DNA of 64,000 nucleotides. Source: Lachnospiraceae bacterium (lineage in GTDB: Bacteria > Bacillota > Clostridia > Lachnospirales > Lachnospiraceae). The DNA is taken from positions 1 to 64,000 of the forward strand of contig JAFZRZ010000038.1 of assembly GCA_017619635.1 (NCBI GenBank), written 5' to 3'. The notes beneath the pieces were generated by a model. It searched no databases, was not told where the DNA came from, and worked only from the letters and a program-made list of their open reading frames with translations. This document shows, piece after piece, positions 7,954 through 17,529 of the stretch (its first letter is position 1; each line of letters starts with the position of its first letter). Both the position numbers and the translations under genes were made by a program.

Positions 7954-8943
7954 ATGAAGAAGATATATGCGTTGCTGCTTGCAGTTATGATGTTTGCCTG
8001 TGCCTGTGGAAATAATACAGACACAGTGACATCTGATGAGAATGTAAGTGCTGACAATGAGCAGGTAACAGATAATAATGAGAATACACTAACAGCCATA
8101 CCTGTTCGTATATCACAGGAAACGGTTGATGTTGAGGGCTTTGACAGGGAATTCAACATCTTCTTTCTTGCAGACTCGCATATATCTCTTTGTGATGACA
8201 GAGATAAAGAACTTATGGAAAAAGCTATGTCCAGAAGCCCGATGTTTGCGGCTGAAGGCATAGAGGCGTGGGACAGATTTGACGCCATGATCACAGATGC
8301 GAAAAACGGTGGGAATGATATAGTGATACTCGGAGGAGATATCATTGATTCCGCAATGTATGCATCGATAGATCATGTAAGTGAGCAGCTTAAGACACTA
8401 AGCATACCGTATATGTATTCAATGGGAAATCATGACTTTGAATACGGAACGGAATACTTTTCACCTGCAGCTTATGAAGAATACCTTCCAAGACTTAATG
8501 ACATACACGGCAGTGAGTCATATCAGGTGAAGGAATATGATGATCTTATAATATTTGCCGCTGATGACGATAACAGTCAGATCGATGCTCCAATACTGGA
8601 GGCTTATAAGAAAGAAGCTGCAAAGGGAAAACCCATTGTGCTTATTGTCCATGTTCCGATAGAACCTGTGACGGGAGACGATTCTCTTACAGAGAAATGC
8701 AAGGAAGTGTGGGGACCGTCGGCAGATGATAAATCCAGAGTAACAATGGGTGTGAACGGATGTTATCCGAATGATACCACAAGGGAATTTTTGGACCTTG
8801 TGCTGGCAGATGACAGTCCTGTTGTGTTAGTACTTGCAGGACATATCCATTTTTATCATAAAGATATGTTAAACGATAAGACCGTTCAGATAGTAACAGG
8901 CGCGGCCTTTGAGGGAGACGCTTTAAGAGTGACATTAAAGTAA
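7954..8943 (+). CDS. Metallophosphoesterase lipoprotein
   Basis: Protein of 329 aa with a lipoprotein signal (MKKIYALLLAVMMFACACG; lipid-modified Cys at about 16-18) followed by an acidic, Asn/Thr-rich linker. The calcineurin-like phosphoesterase motifs are all present: LADSH (D-x-H), LGGDII, GNHDFEYG, LIVHVP and AGHIHFYH, so two metal ions can be bound. It is expected on the outer face of the membrane. The gene begins 24 nt after queT without a strong ribosome site and nearly abuts mutS2. The substrate is unknown. Confidence 0.88.
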   Translation: MKKIYALLLAVMMFACACGNNTDTVTSDENVSADNEQVTDNNENTLTAIPVRISQETVDVEGFDREFNIFFLADSHISLCDDRDKELMEKAMSRSPMFAAEGIEAWDRFDAMITDAKNGGNDIVILGGDIIDSAMYASIDHVSEQLKTLSIPYMYSMGNHDFEYGTEYFSPAAYEEYLPRLNDIHGSESYQVKEYDDLIIFAADDDNSQIDAPILEAYKKEAAKGKPIVLIVHVPIEPVTGDDSLTEKCKEVWGPSADDKSRVTMGVNGCYPNDTTREFLDLVLADDSPVVLVLAGHIHFYHKDMLNDKTVQIVTGAAFEGDALRVTLK

Positions 8944-8946
8944 GGC

Positions 8947-11331
8947 ATGAATACAAAAGTTTTATCAGTACTGGAATACAATAAGATAACGCAAAAGCTG
9001 GCGGATTATGCAAGTTCTGCACCGGGTAAGGATATGTGCCTTAAACTGGTTCCTTTATCTGATCTTGAAAAGATAGAGGAAGCCCAGATCAATACACAGG
9101 ATGCATTCAACAGACTTATCCATAAAGACGGCATCAGTTTCGGTAGTAACAAGGATGTGACACTCAGCATGAAGAGTCTGGAGATAGGTTCTGCTCTTTC
9201 AGCACCCGAACTTCTTGCCACGGCTAAGTTTCTGGCGAATGTCAACCGTGTCAAGGCATACGGCAGAAAAGAAAAACCGGATGAGGCTGATGATTCGCTG
9301 ACTGAGTCCTTCGATACCCTGGAGCCTCTTACTCAGATCGCAGAAGAGATCAACCGATGTATCCTTTCAGAGGATGAGATAGCGGATGATGCGTCACCGA
9401 CACTTAAAAAGATCAGACGAGAGATCGCTGCAACGAATGATAAGGTACACAGCCAGCTGACAAGTATGCTGAACGGTTCCGTAAGGAGCTATCTTCAGGA
9501 TGCTGTTATCACCATACGCGACAACAGATACTGCATACCCGTAAAGGCCGAGTATAAGAGTCAGGTTCCCGGTATGATACATGACCAGTCTTCAACCGGT
9601 TCCACCGTATTCATAGAACCCGCAGCGGTTGTTAATCTTAACAATAAGATAAGGGAACTGCTCATGGATGAGCAGAAAGAGATAGAAGTAATACTGGCTG
9701 ATCTGAGTGCGAAACTCAGTGAATTCACAGCTGAGATAATAGAAGACCAGAAGATTATGACAAAACTGGACTTCATATTCGCAAAGGGAAGACTTGCGAT
9801 AGAACAGAATGCGTCAAGACCTGTATTCAATACGGAACACATAATAAACATAAGGAAAGCCAGACATCCTCTTTTGCCAAAGGATAAAGTCGTACCTATA
9901 GATATAAGACTTGGAGAGGAGTTTGATCTTCTTATCGTCACCGGACCGAATACCGGAGGAAAGACGGTTTCTCTTAAGACTGTCGGTCTGCTGTCTTTGA
10001 TGGGACAGGCAGGACTTCATATACCCGCAGGTGACAGATCAAGACTTTCCATATTTAGAAAGATATATGCCGATATCGGAGATGAACAGAGCATAGAGCA
10101 GAGTCTGTCCACATTTTCCGCACATATGAAAAACATAGTGGCAATACTTAAGAATGCCGATGAGGACAGTCTGTGTCTTTTTGATGAGTTGGGAGCAGGA
10201 ACAGATCCTACCGAGGGAGCTGCCCTTGCCATTGCCATCCTTGAGCATCTGCATGACAGAGGCATAAGGACAATGGCGACAACGCATTACAGTGAGTTAA
10301 AAGTTTATGCACTGTCAACATCTTTTGTTGAGAATGCATGCTGTGAATTCAATGTGGAGACACTAAGCCCAACATACAGGCTTCTTATCGGAATTCCCGG
10401 AAAGAGTAATGCATTTGCCATTTCAAAGAGACTCGGATTAAAGGACAATATAATAGAAGCCGCTAAGCTTCAGATAGAAAAAGACAAGGAAAGCTTCGAA
10501 GATCTTATAAGCGACCTTGAGACAAAGAGAGTTGTGGTTGAACGAGACAGGGAGGAGATCGCCCAGTCAAAGAAGCGTATCAAAGAACTCGAGCAGGCTT
10601 TAGAAAAAAAACAAAACCGCATAGATGAGCAGAAAGAGAATATATTAAGGGAAGCAAGAGAAGAAGCAAGAGAGATCTTACAGGATGCCAAAGAGACTGC
10701 TGATGACATGATCATGTCTTTAAACAAGGCAAACCAGGGAATAGATGTAAGAGAACTCGAGAAAAAGAGAAGTGACTTAAGAGGCAAGATAGGTCAGACA
10801 AATTCAAAGCTTTCTCTTAATACTGAAAAACCCAAAAAGAAGTCACTTAAGCCCGAAAAGTTAAAACTTGGTGATGATGTCAAGGTTTTATCAATGGGTC
10901 TTAAGGGAATCGTGAACAGTTTACCCGATCCAAAGGGGAATCTATTTGTACAATGTGGTATCATAAGAACGAAGGTTAATGTATCCGACCTCGAGCTTAT
11001 CGAAGAAGACAGCATAAAGGAAACTGTTTCAAAGAAAAACAAATCCAATATGAGCAAGATAAAGATGAGCAAGAGCTACAGCATATCTCCCGAGATTAAT
11101 CTTTTGGGAAGGACTGTGGACGAAGCCATCCATGAGCTGGACAAATATCTCGATGATGCCTATCTTGCGCATCTTCCAAGTGTCAGGATAGTTCACGGTA
11201 AGGGTACCGGTGCTTTAAGGAATGCGGTCGTGAACCATCTTAAGCGTGTAAAGTATGTTGCAAGCTACAGACAGGGTGAATTCGGAGAAGGCGACGCAGG
11301 TGTAACTATAGCGGTATTTAAGGAGAATTGA
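8947..11331 (+). CDS. mutS2: Endonuclease MutS2 with C-terminal Smr domain
   Basis: Protein of 794 aa, the usual MutS2 length. The MutS lever/clamp region precedes the ATPase with Walker A TGPNTGGKT (about residues 332-340) and Walker B LFDELGAGTDPTEG (about 410). A long charged coiled coil (about 520-640), a KOW-like segment and a C-terminal Smr nuclease domain with VRIVHGKGTGALR (about 745-760) follow. MutS2 acts on recombination intermediates and, in Bacillus, on collided ribosomes. It starts 3 nt after the phosphoesterase stop codon with only a weak ribosome site (TAAGG), suggesting coupled translation. Confidence 0.95.
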   Translation: MNTKVLSVLEYNKITQKLADYASSAPGKDMCLKLVPLSDLEKIEEAQINTQDAFNRLIHKDGISFGSNKDVTLSMKSLEIGSALSAPELLATAKFLANVNRVKAYGRKEKPDEADDSLTESFDTLEPLTQIAEEINRCILSEDEIADDASPTLKKIRREIAATNDKVHSQLTSMLNGSVRSYLQDAVITIRDNRYCIPVKAEYKSQVPGMIHDQSSTGSTVFIEPAAVVNLNNKIRELLMDEQKEIEVILADLSAKLSEFTAEIIEDQKIMTKLDFIFAKGRLAIEQNASRPVFNTEHIINIRKARHPLLPKDKVVPIDIRLGEEFDLLIVTGPNTGGKTVSLKTVGLLSLMGQAGLHIPAGDRSRLSIFRKIYADIGDEQSIEQSLSTFSAHMKNIVAILKNADEDSLCLFDELGAGTDPTEGAALAIAILEHLHDRGIRTMATTHYSELKVYALSTSFVENACCEFNVETLSPTYRLLIGIPGKSNAFAISKRLGLKDNIIEAAKLQIEKDKESFEDLISDLETKRVVVERDREEIAQSKKRIKELEQALEKKQNRIDEQKENILREAREEAREILQDAKETADDMIMSLNKANQGIDVRELEKKRSDLRGKIGQTNSKLSLNTEKPKKKSLKPEKLKLGDDVKVLSMGLKGIVNSLPDPKGNLFVQCGIIRTKVNVSDLELIEEDSIKETVSKKNKSNMSKIKMSKSYSISPEINLLGRTVDEAIHELDKYLDDAYLAHLPSVRIVHGKGTGALRNAVVNHLKRVKYVASYRQGEFGEGDAGVTIAVFKEN

Positions 11332-11332
11332 T

Positions 11333-12037
11333 ATGGCTGTTTCAAAGCAAAGAATAATGATCGTTGATGATGACAACAACATAGCGGAGCTTATATCACT
11401 CTATCTTATAAAAGAGTGTTTTGAGGCAGAGATCTACAATGACGGAGAATCTGCACTTGAGGCGCTGGATACATATAAGCCGAATCTTATTTTGCTTGAT
11501 CTGATGTTACCCGGAATGGACGGATACCAGGTATGCCGTGAGGTGAGAGCCCGCAGCAACACACCGATCATCATGCTTTCAGCCAAGGGAGAAGTGTTTG
11601 ATAAGGTTCTGGGTCTTGAACTCGGTGCGGATGACTACATGGAAAAGCCTTTTGACACAAAGGAACTTGTGGCAAGGGTTAAATCGGTACTCAGAAGATA
11701 CAAAGCCGTTCCGGAGACCGTAACGGAAACTATCGACAAATGTGTTGAGTATCCTGATCTTATCATCAACCAGACAAATTATTCTGTTATATATATGGGA
11801 AAAAATGTGGATATGCCTCCAAAGGAACTGGAACTTTTGTATTTCTTGGCAGCAAGTCCGAATCACGTGTTCACCAGAGAGCAGCTTTTGGATCAGATCT
11901 GGGGATACGAATACATGGGTGACACCAGAACGGTTGATGTGCATATCAAACGTTTAAGAGAAAAGATAAACGATCACGAATCGTGGAAAATAGCCACCAT
12001 CTGGGGCATAGGTTACAAGTTTGAGGTAAGAGCATGA
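11333..12037 (+). CDS. OmpR-type response regulator
   Basis: Protein of 234 aa. The receiver domain has IMIVDDDNN and phospho-acceptor Asp near residue 56 (LILLDLMLPGMDG), Ser in IIMLSAKGE and Lys in YMEKPFD. A winged-helix DNA-binding domain follows (RTVDVHIKRLREKI). AAGGAGAATTGAT precedes the ATG. It overlaps the kinase at 12034 (ATGA). It resembles the ResD/WalR-like branch, but orthology cannot be settled by eye. Confidence 0.93.
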   Translation: MAVSKQRIMIVDDDNNIAELISLYLIKECFEAEIYNDGESALEALDTYKPNLILLDLMLPGMDGYQVCREVRARSNTPIIMLSAKGEVFDKVLGLELGADDYMEKPFDTKELVARVKSVLRRYKAVPETVTETIDKCVEYPDLIINQTNYSVIYMGKNVDMPPKELELLYFLAASPNHVFTREQLLDQIWGYEYMGDTRTVDVHIKRLREKINDHESWKIATIWGIGYKFEVRA

Positions 12038-13464
12038 GGAAAACCCTCTATCTGAAGCTTATTCTTGCATATATCATATTTGGCATCTTTGGATTCATCA
12101 TGGTTTCCACATTTGCTTCATCTATGACTCTTGAGCATCTTGTCAGGGAACAGGCTGAGAAGATGTATGGTGAAGCTACGCTCATCGCCAACACTTATGC
12201 GACCGATCTTTACAATAACCAGACATCTCTTGATGCGGTTCAAAAGCAGCTTGATGCTCTGGATACTTATCTGGATGCGACCATTTGGATCATAAATCCT
12301 TCCGGCCGTCTTATTGTAGAATCATCTACCGTACTTGATATAAATGAAGAAAAGATAGTCGAGAATTTTGACTCGACCGTGACCCTCGGTTCATATTATA
12401 CGACCGGGGATTTCTTCGGTTATTTCAAAGAGGATATGCTTAGTGTCTATGCACCCATCACAACTGACTTTACCGTAAAAGGTTATGTTGTGATCCATAC
12501 ATCCATGAAAGAGATCAAGGCTTCTACGGAATCTTTGCTGTCTATCTCGTATCTTTTACTGATACTTCTGTTTTTGCTCTCACTCATAATCCTGTTATTC
12601 TTTACGGAATTTGTTTATGTACCGATAAAGAGGATCACGGAGGCCACGGAGCATTATGCCACGGGTGATATGAACTATGAGCTTTCAATAGACAGTGACG
12701 ACGAGCTTGGTTATCTGGGAGGAGCTCTTTCCTACATGGCCCACAAGGTAGCCACGGCAGAAGAGGATCAAAAGAAATTCATAGCAAACGTATCACATGA
12801 TTTCAGATCTCCTCTTACCTCGATAAAAGGTTATCTTGAAGCGATGATAGACGGAACGATCCCCGAAGAGATGCATGAAAAGTATCTGAAGGTCGTACTA
12901 AATGAGACTGAGAGACTTACCAAACTTACTAACGGTCTTTTGACATTGAACAACTTAAACATGACGGGTATGGTACTGGAAAAGACCATATTTGATATAA
13001 ACCAGGTAATACGAAGTGTTGTTGAGTCCTTTGAAGGCACACTGCACAAGAAAAAGATCTCAGTCGATCTGGTGCTCACGGGAGAGACACTTTTGGTCGA
13101 AGCCGATATGAGTAAGATACAGCAGGTCCTTTATAATCTCATGGATAATGCCATAAAGTTCTCGCATGATGATTCTGTGATAAAGATAGAAACTACACAG
13201 AAGAGAAACAAGGTGTTTGTATCCGTTAAAGACAGCGGTATCGGAATACCGAAAGACAGTCTGAAACTCATCTGGGACAGATTTTACAAGACAGATCTTT
13301 CAAGAGGAAAGGACAAAAAGGGTACAGGTCTTGGTCTTGCGATAACAAAGGAGATCATAAAAGCCCACAACGAGAACATCAATGTTATCTCAACTGAAGG
13401 AGTCGGTACCGAGTTTATCTTCTCGCTTTCCGTATATGAAGATGACGAGGATGATGATGTTTGA
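12034..13464 (+). CDS. HAMP-domain sensor histidine kinase
   Basis: Protein of 476 aa. Membrane helix near residues 8-28, external sensing domain of about 140 residues, second helix near 172-195, HAMP (RITEATEHYATGDMNYEL), HisKA with FIANVSHDFRSPLTS (phospho-His near 255) and HATPase with N-box LMDNAIKFSHD, G1 DSGIGIP and G2 GTGLGLAI. It ends in an acidic tail EDDEDDDV. It overlaps and pairs with the regulator at 11333. There is no PAS domain, unlike WalK. The stimulus is unknown. Confidence 0.92.
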   Translation: MRKTLYLKLILAYIIFGIFGFIMVSTFASSMTLEHLVREQAEKMYGEATLIANTYATDLYNNQTSLDAVQKQLDALDTYLDATIWIINPSGRLIVESSTVLDINEEKIVENFDSTVTLGSYYTTGDFFGYFKEDMLSVYAPITTDFTVKGYVVIHTSMKEIKASTESLLSISYLLLILLFLLSLIILLFFTEFVYVPIKRITEATEHYATGDMNYELSIDSDDELGYLGGALSYMAHKVATAEEDQKKFIANVSHDFRSPLTSIKGYLEAMIDGTIPEEMHEKYLKVVLNETERLTKLTNGLLTLNNLNMTGMVLEKTIFDINQVIRSVVESFEGTLHKKKISVDLVLTGETLLVEADMSKIQQVLYNLMDNAIKFSHDDSVIKIETTQKRNKVFVSVKDSGIGIPKDSLKLIWDRFYKTDLSRGKDKKGTGLGLAITKEIIKAHNENINVISTEGVGTEFIFSLSVYEDDEDDDV

Positions 13465-13477
13465 TATTCTAAGAAGA

Positions 13478-13506
13478 TTGATATTAAACGATGTCGGTTA
13501 TATAAT
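13478..13506 (+). promoter_or_regulatory. Promoter of the DUF1846 gene
   Basis: TTGATA (13478-13483) and TATAAT (13501-13506) with an exact 17-nt spacer give a strong sigma-A-type promoter, predicted start near 13513, with a 36-nt leader before ATG 13550. Confidence 0.75.
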
Positions 13507-13549
13507 ATTCTCTTAGGGAAATAAAGGGACATTACAGGTAGGAGACGGT

Positions 13550-15037
13550 ATGAAAATAGGATTTGACAATGAAAAATATCTGAAGATGCAGTCAGAGCAT
13601 ATCAGGGAGAGGATAAAGAAGTTTGATAACAAGCTCTATCTGGAGTTTGGCGGAAAACTTTTTGATGACTATCATGCATCGAGAGTTCTGCCCGGATTTG
13701 AGCCTGACAGTAAGTTAAAGATGTTAATGCAGCTTAAGGAACAGGCTGAGATAGTCATAGTCATAAACGCTGCTGACATAGAAGGAAACAAGATCAGAGG
13801 AGACTACGGGATCACATATGATGAGGATGTGTTAAGGTTAATGGATGCATTCCAGGGCAGAGGACTTTATGTCGGAAGCGTATGTGTGACCAGATATGCG
13901 GGACAGAAAGCTGCAGACAAGTTCATGGACAGACTTCATGAACTTGGAGTAAAGACATACAAGCATTACAACATAGAAGGATATCCCAGTGATGTTGCAA
14001 CAATAGTAAGTGAAGAGGGACTTGGAAAGAATGATTATATCGAGACCACAAAGCCCCTTGTTGTGGTAACCGCACCGGGACCGGGAAGCGGAAAGATGGC
14101 GACCTGTCTGTCACAGCTCTATCATGAGCATAAGAGAGGCATAAAGGCAGGATATGCAAAGTTTGAGACATTCCCTATCTGGAATCTTCCTCTAAAACAT
14201 CCTGTAAATGTTGCATACGAGGCTGCTACTGCAGACTTAAATGATGTAAATATGATCGATCCCTTCCATCTGGAGGCATACGGAGAGACCACAGTTAACT
14301 ACAACAGGGATGTGGAGATATTCCCCGTTCTCAATGCCATATTTGAGAGCATACTGGGAACAAGTCCTTACAAGTCACCCACAGACATGGGCGTAAACAT
14401 GGCCGGAAACTGCATCATCAATGATGATATATGCAGACAGTCATCTGATCAGGAGATAATAAGAAGATATTATAAATGTCTTTATGATAAGAAGTGCGGT
14501 AAGGATGTCAAAGATATACAGTACAAGCTGGAGCTTCTGATGAAGCAGTCATCTTTGACAGTAGAGGATCGAGTAGTTGTAAATGCTGCACTTGAAAGAG
14601 AGGAAAAGACCGGTCATCCCGCTGCGAGTATAGAACTTCCGGATGGAACAGTCGTTACCGGAAAGACAACAGATCTGCTGGGTGCATCGGCAGCAGTACT
14701 TTTAAATGCAATAAAGGAGTTATGCGGACTTGATCATAAGCTTCACCTTGTAAGTCCGGAAGCTATAGAGCCCATACAGAAATTAAAGACGGGATATCTG
14801 GGAAGCCAAAATCCCCGTCTTCATACAGATGAGATACTTATAGCTCTTTCAATATCGGCAGCGACAGATGCAAACGCAAAACTCGCACTTGAACAGCTGC
14901 CAAAGTTAAGAGGCTGCGATGCGCATTCCTCAGTAATGCTCTCATCAGTAGATGAGCAGACATTCAAAAGGCTTGGTATGTATCTGACCTGTGAGCCCAA
15001 GTATGAGGCAGACAACAAGAAGTATCACAAGCATTGA
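13550..15037 (+). CDS. DUF1846 family protein
   Basis: Protein of 495 aa, the normal size for DUF1846, a conserved cytosolic family of Firmicutes and Actinobacteria with known structures but no firmly established reaction. A P-loop-like VTAPGPGSGKMATCLSQLY lies near residues 170-188. The N-terminus (MKIGFDNEKYLKMQSEHI) is the family signature. TAGGAGACGGT precedes the ATG. The gene has its own strong promoter and an intrinsic terminator, so it is monocistronic. Confidence 0.92.
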   Translation: MKIGFDNEKYLKMQSEHIRERIKKFDNKLYLEFGGKLFDDYHASRVLPGFEPDSKLKMLMQLKEQAEIVIVINAADIEGNKIRGDYGITYDEDVLRLMDAFQGRGLYVGSVCVTRYAGQKAADKFMDRLHELGVKTYKHYNIEGYPSDVATIVSEEGLGKNDYIETTKPLVVVTAPGPGSGKMATCLSQLYHEHKRGIKAGYAKFETFPIWNLPLKHPVNVAYEAATADLNDVNMIDPFHLEAYGETTVNYNRDVEIFPVLNAIFESILGTSPYKSPTDMGVNMAGNCIINDDICRQSSDQEIIRRYYKCLYDKKCGKDVKDIQYKLELLMKQSSLTVEDRVVVNAALEREEKTGHPAASIELPDGTVVTGKTTDLLGASAAVLLNAIKELCGLDHKLHLVSPEAIEPIQKLKTGYLGSQNPRLHTDEILIALSISAATDANAKLALEQLPKLRGCDAHSSVMLSSVDEQTFKRLGMYLTCEPKYEADNKKYHKH

Positions 15038-15045
15038 TCTTACAT

Positions 15046-15083
15046 GACTCCCGGGTGTGTTTACATGTCGGGAGTCTTTTTTT
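15046..15083 (+). terminator. Intrinsic terminator after the DUF1846 gene
   Basis: GACTCCCG (15046-15053) pairs with CGGGAGTC (15069-15076), followed by seven T residues. Confidence 0.92.
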
Positions 15084-15158
15084 GCAACTTACCATCGGAT
15101 TTATTACCTGTTACTTATAAAGCATTTACTTTACAGAGAGAATGAGTAGAATGATATC

Positions 15159-15611
15159 ATGAAGATACGGATTGAGCTTGATGACAGCTTACAGGAGCAG
15201 GAGATCATAATAAGAGCTCCCGAGTTGACACCGGAGATATCACAACTGCAGAAACTGATAGGCGATGCCACAAAGGCAACAAAGTCGCTTGAGTTTTATA
15301 AAGGTGATACGAGAGTGTATATCTCGACAGAAGAGGTTCTGTTTTTTGAGACTGATGAAAAGGGGATCAGTGCTCACACAGGTAATGACCGCTACGAGAT
15401 AAGATACAAGCTCTACGAACTTGAGCAGATGCTTCCGTCATACTTTATGAGAGTATCCAAGTCGACAATACTCAATATAAGAGAGATCTTCACGATCGAC
15501 AGAAGCTTATATGCATCAAGCGTTGTCTCATTCAGAGACACGCACAAGCAGGTATTCGTATCGAGACACTATTACAAGACTTTGACAGAGAGATTGGAAA
15601 GCAAAGCATAA
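15159..15611 (+). CDS. LytTR-type DNA-binding regulator
   Basis: Protein of 150 aa with no receiver domain. The N-terminal 45 residues are charged (MKIRIELDDSLQEQEIIIR); the C-terminal 100 form a LytTR domain with IYISTEEVLFFET-like strand, YELEQMLPSYFMRVSKSTILN and VSRHYYKTLTERL. Single-domain LytTR proteins with this N-terminal extension are common in Clostridia next to small membrane proteins. The LiaF-like gene follows after 46 nt and is probably co-transcribed. It likely controls its own operon and envelope genes. Confidence 0.88.
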   Translation: MKIRIELDDSLQEQEIIIRAPELTPEISQLQKLIGDATKATKSLEFYKGDTRVYISTEEVLFFETDEKGISAHTGNDRYEIRYKLYELEQMLPSYFMRVSKSTILNIREIFTIDRSLYASSVVSFRDTHKQVFVSRHYYKTLTERLESKA

Positions 15612-15657
15612 TGGTGCATGGGTCTGTAAAAGGAGGAAATCCAAGGAGGTAAGTTAT

Positions 15658-16368
15658 ATGAAACAGGGAAAGAATATTGCATGGGGAATAATCTTTATAG
15701 TAGCTGCAGTGATGGTACTGTTAAACGGATTTGACATAGCCATCGGTTTTCCTATCTGGAAGATACTGTTATCTATATTTTTGGTTATGTGGCTTAAGCA
15801 CGGTCTGGAACAGAAGGACTGGGCGAGCCTTGTATTCCCGATAGTATTTCTGGTATGCACATGGATAGATGATCTTGGCATATCAAAAGTTACGATCTTC
15901 TTCGCAGCATTTCTTGCAGTCATCGGTCTTTCGTTTTTGTCGGGGGGCAAGAACAAGATGTTTAAGAAGGATGACTTGGAACGCATAGAAGACAAGAGCA
16001 TGGGCTCAACCGATGACGGAACAGTAAACTCAAACGATAATGTATTCTCATTTTCAACATCATTCGGTTCAGGTGTTAAGTACGTAAAGGCCGATAACTT
16101 CTCAGAAGGAAGGGTAAACTGCTCATTCGGTGAGGCAAAGGTTTATTTTGACGATGCACAGATACATGACGGAGAAGCATACATATATGTGAATAACAGC
16201 TTTGGTACAATAAATCTTTATGTGCCCAAGGAGTGGTATGTGACAAATGAGGCCGGTATAATGTTTGGCGGAGTTGAAGAGAGAAACAGAAGTATAACAA
16301 CCGGAAATCCCAAGTTAAGGATAGTCGGAAACGTTAAATTCGGATGTGTTGCAGTTACATACATCTAA
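15658..16368 (+). CDS. LiaF-like membrane protein
   Basis: Protein of 236 aa. Four closely spaced membrane helices (about residues 5-105) are followed by a C-terminal beta-rich domain with repeats of the type CSFGEAKVYF and NNSFGTINLYVPKEW, typical of the LiaF / 'cell wall-active antibiotics response' C-terminal domain. A perfect AAGGAGGT precedes ATG 15658. In Bacillus, LiaF inhibits the LiaRS system; here the partner is a LytTR regulator instead, so the signalling route must differ. Confidence 0.85.
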   Translation: MKQGKNIAWGIIFIVAAVMVLLNGFDIAIGFPIWKILLSIFLVMWLKHGLEQKDWASLVFPIVFLVCTWIDDLGISKVTIFFAAFLAVIGLSFLSGGKNKMFKKDDLERIEDKSMGSTDDGTVNSNDNVFSFSTSFGSGVKYVKADNFSEGRVNCSFGEAKVYFDDAQIHDGEAYIYVNNSFGTINLYVPKEWYVTNEAGIMFGGVEERNRSITTGNPKLRIVGNVKFGCVAVTYI

Positions 16369-16386
16369 GCAATATGTAAATTCTGA

Positions 16387-16427
16387 GGTCGCACCTTTAA
16401 AGGGGGAGGGTGCGGCCTTTTTTCTTT
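16387..16427 (+). terminator. Intrinsic terminator after the LiaF-like gene
   Basis: GGTCGCACC (16387-16395) pairs with GGTGCGGCC (16409-16417, one G-T pair), followed by TTTTTTCTTTT. Confidence 0.9.
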
Positions 16428-16466
16428 TATAGAAAAAAATTCGGGAAAAAATATAGAGTTTGTCCA

Positions 16467-16495
16467 TTGTTAAGCGCAATATATGCTGATAAAAT
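16467..16495 (+). promoter_or_regulatory. Promoter of the adaptor/ABC export operon
   Basis: TTGTTA (16467-16472), 17-nt spacer, TAAAAT (16490-16495) with an extended -10 TG element (TGATAAAAT). The predicted start near 16502 is about 32 nt before ATG 16534. It drives the run of five genes to the terminator at 24281. Confidence 0.65.
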
Positions 16496-16533
16496 GGTTT
16501 TCAGTACGTTTACCAGTGGGATTATGGGGAAGT

Positions 16534-17529
16534 ATGAATTACAGAAGATATACAATATTTATTCTCATATGTGCAATTCTTTTGACCGGATGCGGTAATA
16601 AAGCATACAAGTCGATCACTGATATATCAAGAATAATGTATCAGAAAAAAGAGTATCAGATCACTCCTGTGCAGACAGGAGATCTTGAGCCTATCCTTAA
16701 ACTCAAGCTTGCCAGACAGGAAACTGAAAAGATCAGTTACAGTGTTGATGAGAGTGATCTTGAGATGGAAGAGATCCTAGTCAGTATCGGTGATCATGTC
16801 AGTGCAGGTCAGATGCTCATCTCATTTAAATCCGAAGAGATAAAAAAGAATATCGAAAAATACAGTGGCGAAGTGACGAAAAAACAGCTCCTCTTGGATC
16901 ATTACAAGCGTATGTACAATGTCGATTATACCGACAGGGATGAAAAGTATGCCGTTATCCTCGAAGAGCTTGAAGACGATGTCGAACTGGCAAAGCTTTA
17001 TCTTGCCGAAGAGCAGGCAAGATTCGACAAATGTCAGATCAAAGCAGAACGTGACGGTATCATATCATTTATAAGTAAGAACATCGTGAGCGGTATAGCT
17101 GAACCGGGAGAGACGCTTGTCACCCAGATCTGCGGTCAGACACGGTACACTGCCAATACAAAGGACAGTTTTGCCTTTAATATCGGTGATGTGTATGAGG
17201 CTCAGACTGTGGAAGCAAGCTATGACATGGAAGTTGTTGATGTGATCGATGAGAGCGATTTCAGCAGGACCGTAGTGTTTGTGCCCCTCGATGATACTGT
17301 TGAGATCACCGAGGATATAACCATGGACATAAAGAAGGGAAAACTGTCGAACTGCATTTATGTTCCCAAGCTCTGCGTGTATTCAAAGAATGATAAAAAG
17401 TTCGTATATATTGTCAAAGAAGACGGTTTTTTGGAAGGTCGTTTTGTTGAGACAGGTGAAGAGATCGATGACTGGGTTGTCATCAAGAGCGGACTGGACG
17501 GAACGGAAGAGGTAGCATATACAGAATGA
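16534..17529 (+). CDS. MacA/HlyD-like adaptor lipoprotein
   Basis: Protein of 331 aa. Lipoprotein signal MNYRRYTIFILICAILLTGCG (lipobox LTGC, Cys near 20). It then shows the membrane-fusion-protein order: half lipoyl motif (ILVSIGDHVSAGQMLISF), helical hairpin (about 105-180), second lipoyl half (IKAERDGIISFISKNIVSGI), beta-barrel and a MacA-type C-terminus (VYIVKEDGFLEGRFVETGEEI). ATG 16534 is chosen because it gives the signal peptide and has GGGGA upstream. It overlaps the next adaptor gene by 4 nt. It probably links the permease at 19813 to the cell-wall space. Confidence 0.85.
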   Translation: MNYRRYTIFILICAILLTGCGNKAYKSITDISRIMYQKKEYQITPVQTGDLEPILKLKLARQETEKISYSVDESDLEMEEILVSIGDHVSAGQMLISFKSEEIKKNIEKYSGEVTKKQLLLDHYKRMYNVDYTDRDEKYAVILEELEDDVELAKLYLAEEQARFDKCQIKAERDGIISFISKNIVSGIAEPGETLVTQICGQTRYTANTKDSFAFNIGDVYEAQTVEASYDMEVVDVIDESDFSRTVVFVPLDDTVEITEDITMDIKKGKLSNCIYVPKLCVYSKNDKKFVYIVKEDGFLEGRFVETGEEIDDWVVIKSGLDGTEEVAYTE

